Assembly: GCF_004361815.1 (NCBI RefSeq) | Contig: NZ_SNWA01000001.1 | Coordinates: forward strand, 1,488,001-1,552,000 | Length of the DNA stretch: 64,000 bases | DNA from: Paraburkholderia sp. BL10I2N1 | Lineage (GTDB): Bacteria > Pseudomonadota > Gammaproteobacteria > Burkholderiales > Burkholderiaceae | Reading direction: 5' to 3' | Shown: positions 25,969-34,388 of the stretch, one piece after another | Layout: every line of letters begins with the position of its first letter | How positions within the stretch are numbered: the stretch's first letter is position 1 | Made by a program: the position numbers and the translations under genes | The notes under the pieces: model-generated | Told to the model about the DNA's origin: nothing | What the model saw: only the letters and a program-made list of their open reading frames with translations | Databases searched by the model: none

Positions 25969-28372
25969 AGTGCGCCAGGCTCCGAGCGTGACCGGCATCA
26001 TCGTGCGCGTGATGGTGTCGACGGTGGCCGTCACCGCCGTTCTGCTGCTCGTGCTGCTCGCCGCCGCGAGCGCGAACACCGAGTTCTTCGATCGCTACTA
26101 TCAGTGGCTTTACGCAGCCAACGTTGCGGTCGCGCTGATCTTCATGCTGATCGTGGCGGTGCTCGTCGTGGTGATCATCTCGCGATTGCGCAAGGGCAAG
26201 TTCGGCACACGGCTACTCGCGAAGCTCGCATTTTTCTTCGCGCTCGTCGGCGTCGTGCCGGGCGGGATCATTTACATCGTGTCGTATCAGTTCGTGTCGC
26301 GCAGTATCGAATCGTGGTTCGACGTGAACGTCGAAACCGCGCTCACCTCAGGGCTGAATCTCGGGCGCGGCATGCTGGACGCGTCCCTCTCGGATCTGCA
26401 GACCAAGGGCCGTCTGATGGCCGAGCAGCTCGCGAGCGCTGATTCATCCGGCACGACGCTTACGCTGCTGCGTCTGCGCGACCAGTTCGGCGTGCAGGAC
26501 GCGACCATCGTCGAACCTGTGCGCAGCATGTCCGGCGCGACGCCTGAGATGCACGTCGTCGCGCAGGCCGCGAGCAACTATGCGTCGCTCGTACCAACCG
26601 ACCTGCCCACTCCTTTGATGATCGAACAGGCCCGCGGGCGTGGCTTCGCTGCAATCGAGGGTGAAGTGGATGGCGATCCGCAAGCGCGCGGGGCGAAAGG
26701 CGCATTGCGATTGCGCATCGTGCAGCGCATCCCGGATTCGAACGCGTCGCTGCTGCAGCCGGCTGAACGTTTCCTGCAACTTTCGCAACCTGTTTCGCCA
26801 ACGCTTGCGCGTAACGCGGACGCGGTGCAACGCGCCTATCGCGAATATCAGGAGAAGGCGCTCGGCCGCACGGGGCTGCGCAAGATGTATATCGGCACGC
26901 TAACGCTCGCGCTGTTTCTCGCGACGTTCATCGCGATGATGCTTGCACTCGCACTCGGCAATCAGCTTGCGCGACCGCTCTTTCTGCTCGCGCAGGGCAC
27001 CAAGGAAGTGACGGAAGGTGATTACACGCCGAAGCGCGAAATCAAGTCGCGCGACGAACTCGGCTTCCTCACGCAGTCGTTTAATGCGATGACGCGCCAG
27101 CTCTCCGAGGCGCGCGCGGCGGTCGAGAATAATCGCATCGCACTTGAACACTCGAAGGCGTATCTGGAAAGCATTCTTGCGAACTTGACCGCGGGCGTGT
27201 TCGTGTTCGACCGGCAGTTCCGGCTGACCACTGCGAATCGCGGCGCGGAGCGCATCTTCCGCCAGCCGTTCCAGGCGATGCTCGGCTCGTCGCTGGATAA
27301 CATTGGCGTGCTCGCCGAGTTCGGCGTGATGGTGCGCAAGGCCTTCGCCGACCGCGAAGCGGCGAGCGGCGAAGGCCACGACGACCGTGGTCACTGGCAG
27401 CAGCAGGTCTCGGTACAGGTAGCCGGCGAACCCGAGCCGCTGACGCTGCTCGTGCGCGGCGCACGGCTCGTCGCAGCGACCGACAGCGATGCGGAGGATG
27501 TTCAGACGTCGGGTCACGTCGTCGTGTTCGACGATATCTCCGACGTGATCTCGGCACAGCGCTCGATCGCCTGGGGTGAGGTTGCACGCCGTCTTGCGCA
27601 CGAGATCAAGAATCCGCTTACGCCGATCCAGCTGTCGGCAGAGCGTTTGCAGATGAAACTCTCCGACAAGCTCGCACCGTCGGACGCGGATGTGTTGAAG
27701 CGAGGCGCGACCACGATCGTCAATCAGGTCGCAGCGATGAAGCAGATGGTTGACAGTTTCCGCGACTATGCGCGCACGCCGCCGGCGGTGCTCGCGAATC
27801 TGCAGCTCAACGACCTGGTGAGCGAGGTGCTCACGCTCTACGGTATCGAGGAAGGCAAGAGCACGATTGCAGTGGAACTGGCGCCGAACCTGCCGGTAAT
27901 TCGAGGTGATGCGACGCAATTGCGCCAGGTGATCCACAACCTGCTGCAGAATGCGCAGGATGCCGTCTCGGAAGTCGAACATCAGCGCGTGGTGCTCGAG
28001 ACGAGGACAGTAGAATATGGCGATCCTGACGCGGAAGGCAAAGCGCGCGTTGCAGTGCGCCTGACGATATCGGACAACGGACCGGGCTTCCCCGCACGTA
28101 TCCTGACGCGTGCATTCGAACCTTACGTGACGACCAAGGCCAAAGGAACAGGCCTCGGTCTTGCCATGGTCAAGAAGATCGTCGACGAACATGGCGCGCG
28201 CATCGACATTCGCAACCGCATGAAGGCGGGCGAGGTGATCGAAGGTGCGCAGATTTCGATCCTCTTCCTCCAACTGGCAGACGATGAGGCGGCACCCGGA
28301 ACGGAGCCGCGGGCAACACGCGGTGGTGCATCGCACGGAACAAAAGCAACAGTGCAGACAAGGGCAGCTTAA
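25958..28372 (+). CDS. ntrY: NtrY-type membrane sensor histidine kinase
   Basis: The 804-residue kinase has several N-terminal membrane segments (roughly residues 10-30, 45-75 and 85-110), a periplasmic or extracytoplasmic stretch, another membrane segment near residue 315, a HAMP domain, a PAS domain, and then the HisKA H-box RRLAHEIKNPLTPIQLSAER with the histidine near 548, followed by the ATPase boxes DNGPGFP and KGTGLGLAMVKKIV. It starts at a GTG overlapping the DUF4390 stop. NtrY kinases respond to redox or nitrogen status in other proteobacteria. The partner ntrX begins directly after the stop codon. Confidence 0.92.
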   Translation: MLNRVRQAPSVTGIIVRVMVSTVAVTAVLLLVLLAAASANTEFFDRYYQWLYAANVAVALIFMLIVAVLVVVIISRLRKGKFGTRLLAKLAFFFALVGVVPGGIIYIVSYQFVSRSIESWFDVNVETALTSGLNLGRGMLDASLSDLQTKGRLMAEQLASADSSGTTLTLLRLRDQFGVQDATIVEPVRSMSGATPEMHVVAQAASNYASLVPTDLPTPLMIEQARGRGFAAIEGEVDGDPQARGAKGALRLRIVQRIPDSNASLLQPAERFLQLSQPVSPTLARNADAVQRAYREYQEKALGRTGLRKMYIGTLTLALFLATFIAMMLALALGNQLARPLFLLAQGTKEVTEGDYTPKREIKSRDELGFLTQSFNAMTRQLSEARAAVENNRIALEHSKAYLESILANLTAGVFVFDRQFRLTTANRGAERIFRQPFQAMLGSSLDNIGVLAEFGVMVRKAFADREAASGEGHDDRGHWQQQVSVQVAGEPEPLTLLVRGARLVAATDSDAEDVQTSGHVVVFDDISDVISAQRSIAWGEVARRLAHEIKNPLTPIQLSAERLQMKLSDKLAPSDADVLKRGATTIVNQVAAMKQMVDSFRDYARTPPAVLANLQLNDLVSEVLTLYGIEEGKSTIAVELAPNLPVIRGDATQLRQVIHNLLQNAQDAVSEVEHQRVVLETRTVEYGDPDAEGKARVAVRLTISDNGPGFPARILTRAFEPYVTTKAKGTGLGLAMVKKIVDEHGARIDIRNRMKAGEVIEGAQISILFLQLADDEAAPGTEPRATRGGASHGTKATVQTRAA

Positions 28373-29062
28373 ATGGCAACCATCCTGGTAGTAGATGATG
28401 AAATGGGCATCCGGGAATTGCTCTCGGAGATCCTGAGCGACGAAGGACACGTCGTAGAGGCCGCGGAAAACGCGCAGGAAGCGCGCGACTTCCGTTTGCG
28501 TCAGGCCCCTGATCTGGTGCTGCTCGACATCTGGATGCCGGACACCGATGGCGTCACCTTGTTGAAAGAGTGGGCCGCGCAAGGGCAACTGACGATGCCG
28601 GTCATCATGATGTCCGGTCACGCGACGATCGATACGGCCGTCGAAGCGACGAAGATCGGTGCGCTCAACTTCCTCGAGAAGCCGATTGCGTTGCAGAAAC
28701 TGCTGAAGGCGGTCGAGCAGGGGCTCGCACGCGGCAATGCGGCGCCGTCAGTGGGCGGTGTCGCGGCAAAGCCAGTCTTGCCAGTGGGCGCGTCGGCGGT
28801 AGCCTCCGCTGCCGCGTTGCCGATGATGCCGGCCGAAGGCATGCTGGGTGGCGCGCTGTCTGCGCAAACCGCATCGATCTCGTTCGATATCCCGTTGCGC
28901 GACGCGCGCGATGCGTTCGAACGCGCCTACTTCGAATATCACCTCGCACGCGAAAACGGCAGCATGACGCGCGTCGCCGAAAAGACCGGGCTTGAGCGCA
29001 CGCACCTGTATCGCAAGCTGAAGCAGCTCGGTGTCGATCTCGGCAAGAACAAGGGTGAATGA
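28373..29062 (+). CDS. ntrX: NtrX-like response regulator lacking the AAA+ domain
   Basis: The 229-residue protein has a receiver domain (acidic pocket DDE at 8-10, phospho-acceptor Asp52, Lys103) and a C-terminal Fis-type helix-turn-helix (GSMTRVAEKTGLERTHLYRK, about residues 200-225), joined by an alanine-rich linker. Full-length NtrX of about 450-490 residues has a sigma-54-interacting AAA+ domain between these parts; here it is absent. It therefore cannot remodel sigma-54 polymerase and more likely acts as a DNA-binding activator or repressor. It is translated directly after ntrY with no gap. Confidence 0.88.
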   Translation: MATILVVDDEMGIRELLSEILSDEGHVVEAAENAQEARDFRLRQAPDLVLLDIWMPDTDGVTLLKEWAAQGQLTMPVIMMSGHATIDTAVEATKIGALNFLEKPIALQKLLKAVEQGLARGNAAPSVGGVAAKPVLPVGASAVASAAALPMMPAEGMLGGALSAQTASISFDIPLRDARDAFERAYFEYHLARENGSMTRVAEKTGLERTHLYRKLKQLGVDLGKNKGE

Positions 29063-29140
29063 ACGGCGACATGCAGGTGGCGCGAAAGCGGCGCGCAATG
29101 AGTCCCCCAGCCGGTTGTCGATAAATTTTCACGAGGGGGC

Positions 29141-29169
29141 TTGAGGCGGTCAGTTCACTTTGATATACT
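29141..29169 (+). promoter_or_regulatory. Sigma-70 promoter of tRNA-Phe
   Basis: TTGAGG (29141-29146) and TATACT (29164-29169) are spaced by exactly 17 bp, with the start site a few bases before the tRNA. Confidence 0.85.
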
Positions 29170-29183
29170 TTCGCTTCTTCGTT

Positions 29184-29259
29184 GGCCCGGTAGCTCAGTT
29201 GGTAGAGCAGCGGATTGAAAATCCGCGTGTCGATGGTTCGATTCCGTCCCAGGCCACCA
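29184..29259 (+). tRNA. tRNA-Phe (GAA)
   Basis: The 76-nt sequence folds as a cloverleaf with D-arm AGCTCAGTTGGTAGAGC, anticodon stem-loop GCGGATTGAAAATCCGC (anticodon GAA), T-loop TTCGATT and an encoded CCA. The acceptor stem GGCCCGG pairs with CCAGGCC except at position 5-68, where C faces A. A sigma-70 promoter and a terminator flank it. Confidence 0.95.
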
Positions 29260-29265
29260 GAATTT

Positions 29266-29296
29266 AGCCCCAGGAAATCGCAAGATTCCTGGGGCT
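29266..29296 (+). terminator. Intrinsic terminator of tRNA-Phe
   Basis: AGCCCCAGGAA (29266-29276) pairs perfectly with TTCCTGGGGCT (29286-29296) and is followed by TTCTGTTTTT. Confidence 0.9.
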
Positions 29297-29627
29297 TTCT
29301 GTTTTTGTGGTGCTTTGCAGTACGGGATTCACCGTGGTCCGGGCGGTCGGCGGCATGCTGCGCCGCATGATAAAATTGCATTAGTTCAAGGACTTGCCAC
29401 GTTCTAACGACAAGTCCTTTTGCGTTTTCGGTGTCGGAGCCACGCATCGCGCGACACGCTCTACCTGACGATCAGCGGTATAAGTGCCCGGCGACTCTGC
29501 ATGCGGATGGCGCGGCCTATACTGCCTGAGCTGGCTCGATGCGGGCTCAGTGCCGCCCCACGTCCTGTCGCTGTATGGCTCACACCTGCGGCCCGACGCG
29601 GGCACTCATCATTCACGGAGTTTCACG
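29297..29627. other. Region upstream of queC with a second hairpin
   Basis: After the tRNA terminator there is a hairpin AAGGACTTG (29388-29396) with CAAGTCCTT (29411-29419) and a short T-run, loop of 14 bases. The rest shows no gene. A preQ1 riboswitch was considered, because such elements precede queuosine genes, but the conserved C-rich and A-rich segments are missing. GGAG at 29617-29620 is the queC ribosome-binding site. Confidence 0.45.
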
Positions 29628-30359
29628 GTGACCCGGACAGACGCTAAACGTAGCGCGCTCGTGCTGTTCTCCGGTGGTCAGGACTCGGCCACCTGCCTCG
29701 CGTGGGCGCTCGAACGATATGAAACGGTCGAGACACTCGGTTTCGACTACGGTCAGCGACATCGAGTCGAACTCGAATGCCGCGAGGGCTTTCGCAGCGC
29801 GATCGCGCGGACATTTGCGGTTTGGGGGGAGCGCCTCGGCGACGATCACATGATCGATTTGTCGGTGCTTGGCTCGATTAGCGATACGGCGATGACGCGC
29901 GAAATCCAGATCGAAGCCGCCGCAAGCGGTTTGCCGAACACGTTCGTGCCAGGCCGCAACCTGATGTTCATGACGATCGCCGCCGCGATTGCCTATCGGC
30001 GCGGGCTTCAGGTGCTGGTTGGCGGCATGTGCGAGACGGACTTTTCGGGCTATCCCGATTGCCGCGACGATACGATGAAAGCGCTGCAGGTCGCGCTGAA
30101 TCTCGGCATGGACAGCCGCTTCCTGCTCGAGACACCGCTGATGTGGCTCGACAAGGCCGACACGTGGCGTCTCGCGCAGCAACTGGGTGGCGACGAGCTG
30201 GTCGAGCTGATTCGTGTCGAAACACATACGTGCTATGTCGGCGAGCGAGCCGAATTGCACGCGTGGGGTTTCGGCTGCGGCGAATGTCCGGCGTGCAAGC
30301 TGCGCAAGCGTGGCTACGAAGCGTATCTCGCCGGTGAGAATGTGACGGAACCCGTATAA
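29628..30359 (+). CDS. queC: 7-cyano-7-deazaguanine synthase QueC
   Basis: The 243-residue enzyme has the PP-loop SGGQDS at 15-20 for ATP and the four zinc ligands Cys202, Cys217, Cys220 and Cys223 (THTCY and [14 protein letters not shown]). It turns 7-carboxy-7-deazaguanine and ammonia into preQ0 in queuosine synthesis. The start is a GTG at 29628 behind GGAG; the in-frame ATG at 29484 would add a non-conserved leader. queE and queD follow, giving a compact queuosine precursor operon. Confidence 0.94.
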   Translation: MTRTDAKRSALVLFSGGQDSATCLAWALERYETVETLGFDYGQRHRVELECREGFRSAIARTFAVWGERLGDDHMIDLSVLGSISDTAMTREIQIEAAASGLPNTFVPGRNLMFMTIAAAIAYRRGLQVLVGGMCETDFSGYPDCRDDTMKALQVALNLGMDSRFLLETPLMWLDKADTWRLAQQLGGDELVELIRVETHTCYVGERAELHAWGFGCGECPACKLRKRGYEAYLAGENVTEPV

Positions 30360-30437
30360 AGGCAACAGACGAAGGCGGCGCACAAACGAACCCGCTTCGT
30401 GATACACCTATCCAGGAAACCTCAGGCAGAAAGCAGC

Positions 30438-31070
30438 ATGACGTACGCGGTCAAGGAAATCTTCTACACATTGCAGGGCGAGGGCGCGAACGCCGGGCGT
30501 CCGGCCGTGTTTTGCCGCTTTGCCGGCTGCAACCTGTGGTCGGGTCGGGAGGAAGATCGCGCTGAGGCCGTCTGTCGCTTCTGCGATACCGACTTCGTCG
30601 GCACCGATGGCGAGAACGGCGGCAAGTACCGTACCGCCGAAGAACTCGTAGCGAAGATCGCGTCACTATGGCCGGAAGGCGAAGGCAAGCGTTTTGTCGT
30701 GTGCACCGGGGGCGAACCGATGCTGCAGATCGATCCGCCGTTCGTCGACGCGTTGCACGCGGCTGGCTTTGAAATCGCCATCGAAACCAACGGCTCGCTG
30801 CCCGTGCTGGAAACCATCGACTGGATCTGCGTGAGCCCGAAGGCCGACGCGCCGCTCGTCGTGACGAAAGGCAACGAGCTGAAAGTCGTGATTCCGCAGG
30901 ACAACCAGCGCCTGTCCGACTACGCGAAGCTCGACTTCGAATATTTCCTCGTGCAACCGATGGATGGCCCATCGCGCGACATCAACACGAAGCTCGCGAT
31001 CGACTGGTGCAAACGCCATCCGCAATGGCGTCTGTCGATGCAGACCCACAAGTACCTGAACATTCCCTGA
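30438..31070 (+). CDS. queE: 7-carboxy-7-deazaguanine synthase QueE
   Basis: The 210-residue radical SAM protein carries the unusual cluster motif CX14CX2C (Cys31, Cys46, Cys49) typical of this enzyme group, after YTLQGEGANAGRPAVFCRFAG, and the GGEPMLQ AdoMet segment. It rearranges 6-carboxy-tetrahydropterin to 7-carboxy-7-deazaguanine. The ATG at 30438 is used rather than 30399 because TYAVKEIFYTLQGEG is the family start. It lies between queC and queD. Confidence 0.94.
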   Translation: MTYAVKEIFYTLQGEGANAGRPAVFCRFAGCNLWSGREEDRAEAVCRFCDTDFVGTDGENGGKYRTAEELVAKIASLWPEGEGKRFVVCTGGEPMLQIDPPFVDALHAAGFEIAIETNGSLPVLETIDWICVSPKADAPLVVTKGNELKVVIPQDNQRLSDYAKLDFEYFLVQPMDGPSRDINTKLAIDWCKRHPQWRLSMQTHKYLNIP

Positions 31071-31076
31071 TCCACC

Positions 31077-31523
31077 GTGCTGACGATTACCCGAAAACTC
31101 GAATTCGACGCGGGCCACCGCATCCCCGATCACCGCAGCCAGTGCCGTAATCTGCACGGGCATCGCTACGTGCTCGAAATCACGCTGCAGGGTGACCTCG
31201 TCGAAACGGAAGGTGCGCCCGATCGCGGCATGGTGATGGATTTTGCCGACGTGAAGTCGCTCGCCAACGAGCATCTCGTCGACCTGTGGGATCACGCATT
31301 TCTTGTCTACGAAGGCGATGCGCCGGTGCGCGGCTTCCTGGAGTCGATGCCGGGTCACAAGACGGTTGTGCTCGACCGCATCCCGACCGTCGAAAATCTG
31401 GCTGCCGTCGCGTTCGACATTCTCGCGAACGTCTACGATGCCCACTACGGGGTGAACCTGCGTCTTCACCGCGTGCGCCTGTACGAAACGCCGAACTGCT
31501 GGGCCGACGTCGTTCGCGACTGA
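31077..31523 (+). CDS. queD: 6-carboxy-5,6,7,8-tetrahydropterin synthase QueD
   Basis: The 148-residue protein belongs to the PTPS/QueD family: zinc ligands His14, His27 and His29 (FDAGHRIPDHR and NLHGHRYVLEI), catalytic Cys23, and the conserved DFADVK and DHAFL segments. It makes 6-carboxytetrahydropterin from dihydroneopterin triphosphate, the step before QueE. It starts with GTG six bases after the queE stop, so the two are tightly linked. Confidence 0.94.
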   Translation: MLTITRKLEFDAGHRIPDHRSQCRNLHGHRYVLEITLQGDLVETEGAPDRGMVMDFADVKSLANEHLVDLWDHAFLVYEGDAPVRGFLESMPGHKTVVLDRIPTVENLAAVAFDILANVYDAHYGVNLRLHRVRLYETPNCWADVVRD

Positions 31524-31678
31524 ACGAACGCGTTATTGTCACGGTATGATCGTTGCGACAACCAAACGGAGCGAGACATGCCGTTCACCGTACTGCGAAG
31601 CGGGCGCCGTGCCCGCGGCACCGCCCATGCGTCCCTCCGCACTTCAGGCGGCGCGCCGCGCCATCAGAGGGCGCGGCG

Positions 31679-32458
31679 ATGAGCACCTTCACCAATCCCC
31701 TCAAGCAACGACTGAAGGATCCTGATCCGCTGTTCGGGCTGTGGCTGTCGCTTGGCAGCGATACGGCTGCCGAGGCGCTCGCGCACGCTGGTTTCGACTG
31801 GCTGCTGATCGACATGGAGCACTCGCCGAACGACAGCGTCGACGTCACCGGCCAGCTGCGCGCGATCGCCGCGGCGCATCTGCCGACTGAGCCGGTCGTG
31901 AGGCTGCCCGCCAGCGAGTCCTGGCTCGTCAAGCGCGTGCTGGACGCGGGCGCGCGCACGTTGATGTTCCCCAATATCGAGTCCGCTGACGAAGCGGCGC
32001 GCGCGGTCCGTCTGACGCAGTATCCGACCGCTGCGGGCGATGGCATGCGCAGTGTCGCTGGCGCGGTCCGCGCGGCGGCATATGGGATGCGCCGCGACTA
32101 TGTGCAAAACGCCAATGCGCAGATTGCGACGATCGTACAGATCGAGTCGGCGCGTGCACTGGAGAACGTCGAGCAGATCGCCGCGACACCGGGTATCGAC
32201 TGCCTGTTTATCGGTCCGGCCGATCTGGCTGCCAGCCTTGGGCACCTGGGCGATCCGAAGCACCCGGACGTGGTGGCCGCGATTGCACGCATCGCGGACG
32301 TGGCGCGTCGCGCACATGTTGCTGCCGGCATATTCGCGATGGATGTCGCCAGTGCACGGCAACATCGCACGGAAGGTTTCAGTTTCATCGCGCTCGCGGC
32401 CGACGTCATGTGGATGCTGCGCGCAACCCGGCAGGCGCTGCAGGAGGTACGGTCATGA
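31679..32458 (+). CDS. HpcH/HpaI-family aldolase
   Basis: The 259-residue protein matches the 4-hydroxy-2-oxoheptanedioate aldolase/citrate-lyase-like family: LFGLWLSLGSDTAAE, FDWLLIDMEHSPND, metal-binding glutamate in VQIESARALENV and DCLFIGPADLAASLG. These class II aldolases cleave or form pyruvate-based hydroxy-keto acids using a divalent metal. No aromatic-degradation genes are nearby, so the substrate is open. Its stop overlaps the start of the Sel1-repeat gene (ATGA). Confidence 0.88.
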   Translation: MSTFTNPLKQRLKDPDPLFGLWLSLGSDTAAEALAHAGFDWLLIDMEHSPNDSVDVTGQLRAIAAAHLPTEPVVRLPASESWLVKRVLDAGARTLMFPNIESADEAARAVRLTQYPTAAGDGMRSVAGAVRAAAYGMRRDYVQNANAQIATIVQIESARALENVEQIAATPGIDCLFIGPADLAASLGHLGDPKHPDVVAAIARIADVARRAHVAAGIFAMDVASARQHRTEGFSFIALAADVMWMLRATRQALQEVRS

Positions 32459-33168
32459 CACGCATTTCGCTTTTACTTACGCGCGCCGCAGCATGCGTAG
32501 CCGTGGCGGCGAGCGTCGCAGCACCCGCACTCGTGCACGCCCAGACCCTGCGGTCGCCGAATGCCGTAGACGCTGAAACGCAGACTGCCGTCGCCGACTA
32601 CAACGCCGGCAACCTGGGCGCCGCGCTGTCGGAGTTCCGTAAGGCCGCCGAGCGCGGCAGCCGGCTCGCCGAGTTCAATTACGCGATGATGCTGCTGAAC
32701 GGAGAAGGCACCACTGCCAACGTCGACGAAGGCAAGAAATGGCTGCGCAAGGCCGCCGACGCGGACATGTCGCACGCGCAGTACGTGTACGGCAGGATGT
32801 ATGACGATGGTGAGTTCGTCGGCCGCGATCCGGCGGAGGCGCACATGTGGTTCCTGAAGGCCGCGAAGCAGGGCCATGTGCAGGCCGAACTGGCGCTTGC
32901 GAACCAGTTCCTCGACGGTCGCGGCACATCGCGCGACAACCAGCAGGCGTTCTATTGGTACAAGAAAGCGGCTGAAGGCGGCGACATGACGGCGCAGTAT
33001 GTGACGGGCTCGTTCTACGAGAGCGGAGGCGACGGGGTCGCGCGCAATCTCAATGTTGCGCGGGCTTACTATGCCGCCGCTGCGGCGCAGGGCGATCCGG
33101 CGGCGCGTCTCAAGTACCAGCAGCTCACCTCGAAATTGCAGCAGGAACACGAGGCGAAGCCGCAGTAA
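32455..33168 (+). CDS. Secreted Sel1-repeat (TPR-like) protein
   Basis: The 237-residue protein starts with a signal peptide (AACVAVAASVAAPALVHAQ, cleavage near residue 30) and then has about four Sel1-like repeats, recognisable by EFNYAMMLLNGEGT, AQYVYGRMYDDGE, AELALANQFLDGRGT and AQYVTGSFYESGGDG. Such alpha/alpha repeats form protein-interaction surfaces, often in the periplasm. The role is unknown. It overlaps the aldolase stop by four bases and is convergent with rodA. Confidence 0.87.
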   Translation: MTRISLLLTRAAACVAVAASVAAPALVHAQTLRSPNAVDAETQTAVADYNAGNLGAALSEFRKAAERGSRLAEFNYAMMLLNGEGTTANVDEGKKWLRKAADADMSHAQYVYGRMYDDGEFVGRDPAEAHMWFLKAAKQGHVQAELALANQFLDGRGTSRDNQQAFYWYKKAAEGGDMTAQYVTGSFYESGGDGVARNLNVARAYYAAAAAQGDPAARLKYQQLTSKLQQEHEAKPQ

Positions 33169-33229
33169 CCAGCGCCACGTGCGCGGTTCCGGCGATCAGG
33201 CCGGAACCGCTCCGCTGTGCGATGCGGCC

Positions 33230-34378
33230 TCAGCTTTGCATGAGCCGCTTCTGTCGCGCGACGCTCATGATGAGGCCGATCGCGACACCCAGTGTGATGA
33301 GGGCCGTGCCGCCGTAGCTCATGAAGGGCAGCGGGACGCCGACCACTGGCAGGATCCCGCTCACCATTCCGATGTTCACGAACGCGTAGGTGAAAAACGC
33401 CATCGTGAGCGAGCCTGCCAGCAATCGGCCGAACAGCGTTGCGCCATTCGCTGCGATGTAGAGGCCGCGCGCGATCAGCAACATGTACAGCGTCAGCAGC
33501 ACAATCCCCCCCGCCAGACCGAACTCCTCCGAGAACACCGCAAAAATGAAGTCGGTGTGTTTTTCGGGGATGAACTCGAGGTGAGCTTGCGTGCCCTTCA
33601 TCCAGCCCTTGCCGATCGGTCCACCCGAGCCGATTGCAATCACCGCCTGAATCGTGTGGAAGCCCTTGCCTAGCGGATCCGAGGTCGGATCGAGGAGCGT
33701 ACAGATGCGGTGCTTCTGGTAATCATGCATCAGCGGCCAGTTGACTTCCGGCTGGCAGATCTTGTCCTGGAACGCGGCGATCGAGGTCACCGCGATCACC
33801 CCCGCAATCAGTACCGGCACGATCAGCTTGAAACTCAGTCCGGCGAAGTAGATCACGAAAAAGCCGGCCGCGAACACCAGCACCGCGGTACCGAGGTCCG
33901 GCTGCTTCGCGATCAGTCCGACTGGCACTGCGAGAATCAGAAGGCCGACTATGTAGTCGTACCAGCGCATCACGCCCTCGCGTCGCTGGTAATACCAAGC
34001 GAGCATCAGCGGTGTGGCGATCTTCATAATCTCGGACGGCTGGATGACGACGCCTACATTGATCCAGCGTTTTGCACCTTTGCGCGTGAGGCCGAACAGC
34101 GCCACTGCGATCAGCAGCGCAATGCCGAACGTGTACAGCGGCACGGCGAAGCGCATCAGTGTTGTCGGTGGCACGTTGGCGAGCGCCCACATCAGCGCGA
34201 AGGTCAGCATGATGTTGCGCAGCTGATCCTCGACCTTCCCGGGCATATCGAGTGTCGCACTGTACAGTGTCACGATACCGACGCACAGGAGCAGAAAAAC
34301 GATCAGCGCCAGCGGCCGGTCGAAGCCCAAAAACAGACTCTTGATGCGGTCGAGCCAGGCGCGCTTGTCGAATTGCAT
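33230..34378 (-). CDS. rodA: Rod-shape peptidoglycan polymerase RodA
   Basis: The 382-residue SEDS-family protein has about ten membrane segments and the family signatures GVVIQPSEIMKIATPLML, LAKQPDLGTA (with the catalytic-site Asp) and PVVGVPLPFMSYGGT. It polymerises glycan strands during cell elongation and works with PBP2. The ATG at 34378 is ten bases after the mrdA stop with AAGGAG upstream. An in-frame extension to 34699 lies within mrdA and is rejected. Confidence 0.95.
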   Translation of the reverse strand: MQFDKRAWLDRIKSLFLGFDRPLALIVFLLLCVGIVTLYSATLDMPGKVEDQLRNIMLTFALMWALANVPPTTLMRFAVPLYTFGIALLIAVALFGLTRKGAKRWINVGVVIQPSEIMKIATPLMLAWYYQRREGVMRWYDYIVGLLILAVPVGLIAKQPDLGTAVLVFAAGFFVIYFAGLSFKLIVPVLIAGVIAVTSIAAFQDKICQPEVNWPLMHDYQKHRICTLLDPTSDPLGKGFHTIQAVIAIGSGGPIGKGWMKGTQAHLEFIPEKHTDFIFAVFSEEFGLAGGIVLLTLYMLLIARGLYIAANGATLFGRLLAGSLTMAFFTYAFVNIGMVSGILPVVGVPLPFMSYGGTALITLGVAIGLIMSVARQKRLMQS

Positions 34379-34388
34379 GCCTTTCTCC

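Noticed and set aside
26900..28621. 573-residue minus-strand frame opposite ntrY and ntrX
   Set aside because: High-GC third positions of the kinase gene create a long antisense frame; no recognisable protein features.
29388..29421. preQ1 riboswitch before queC
   Set aside because: The hairpin lacks the conserved C-rich loop and A-rich tail of preQ1 classes; it looks like a simple terminator-type hairpin.
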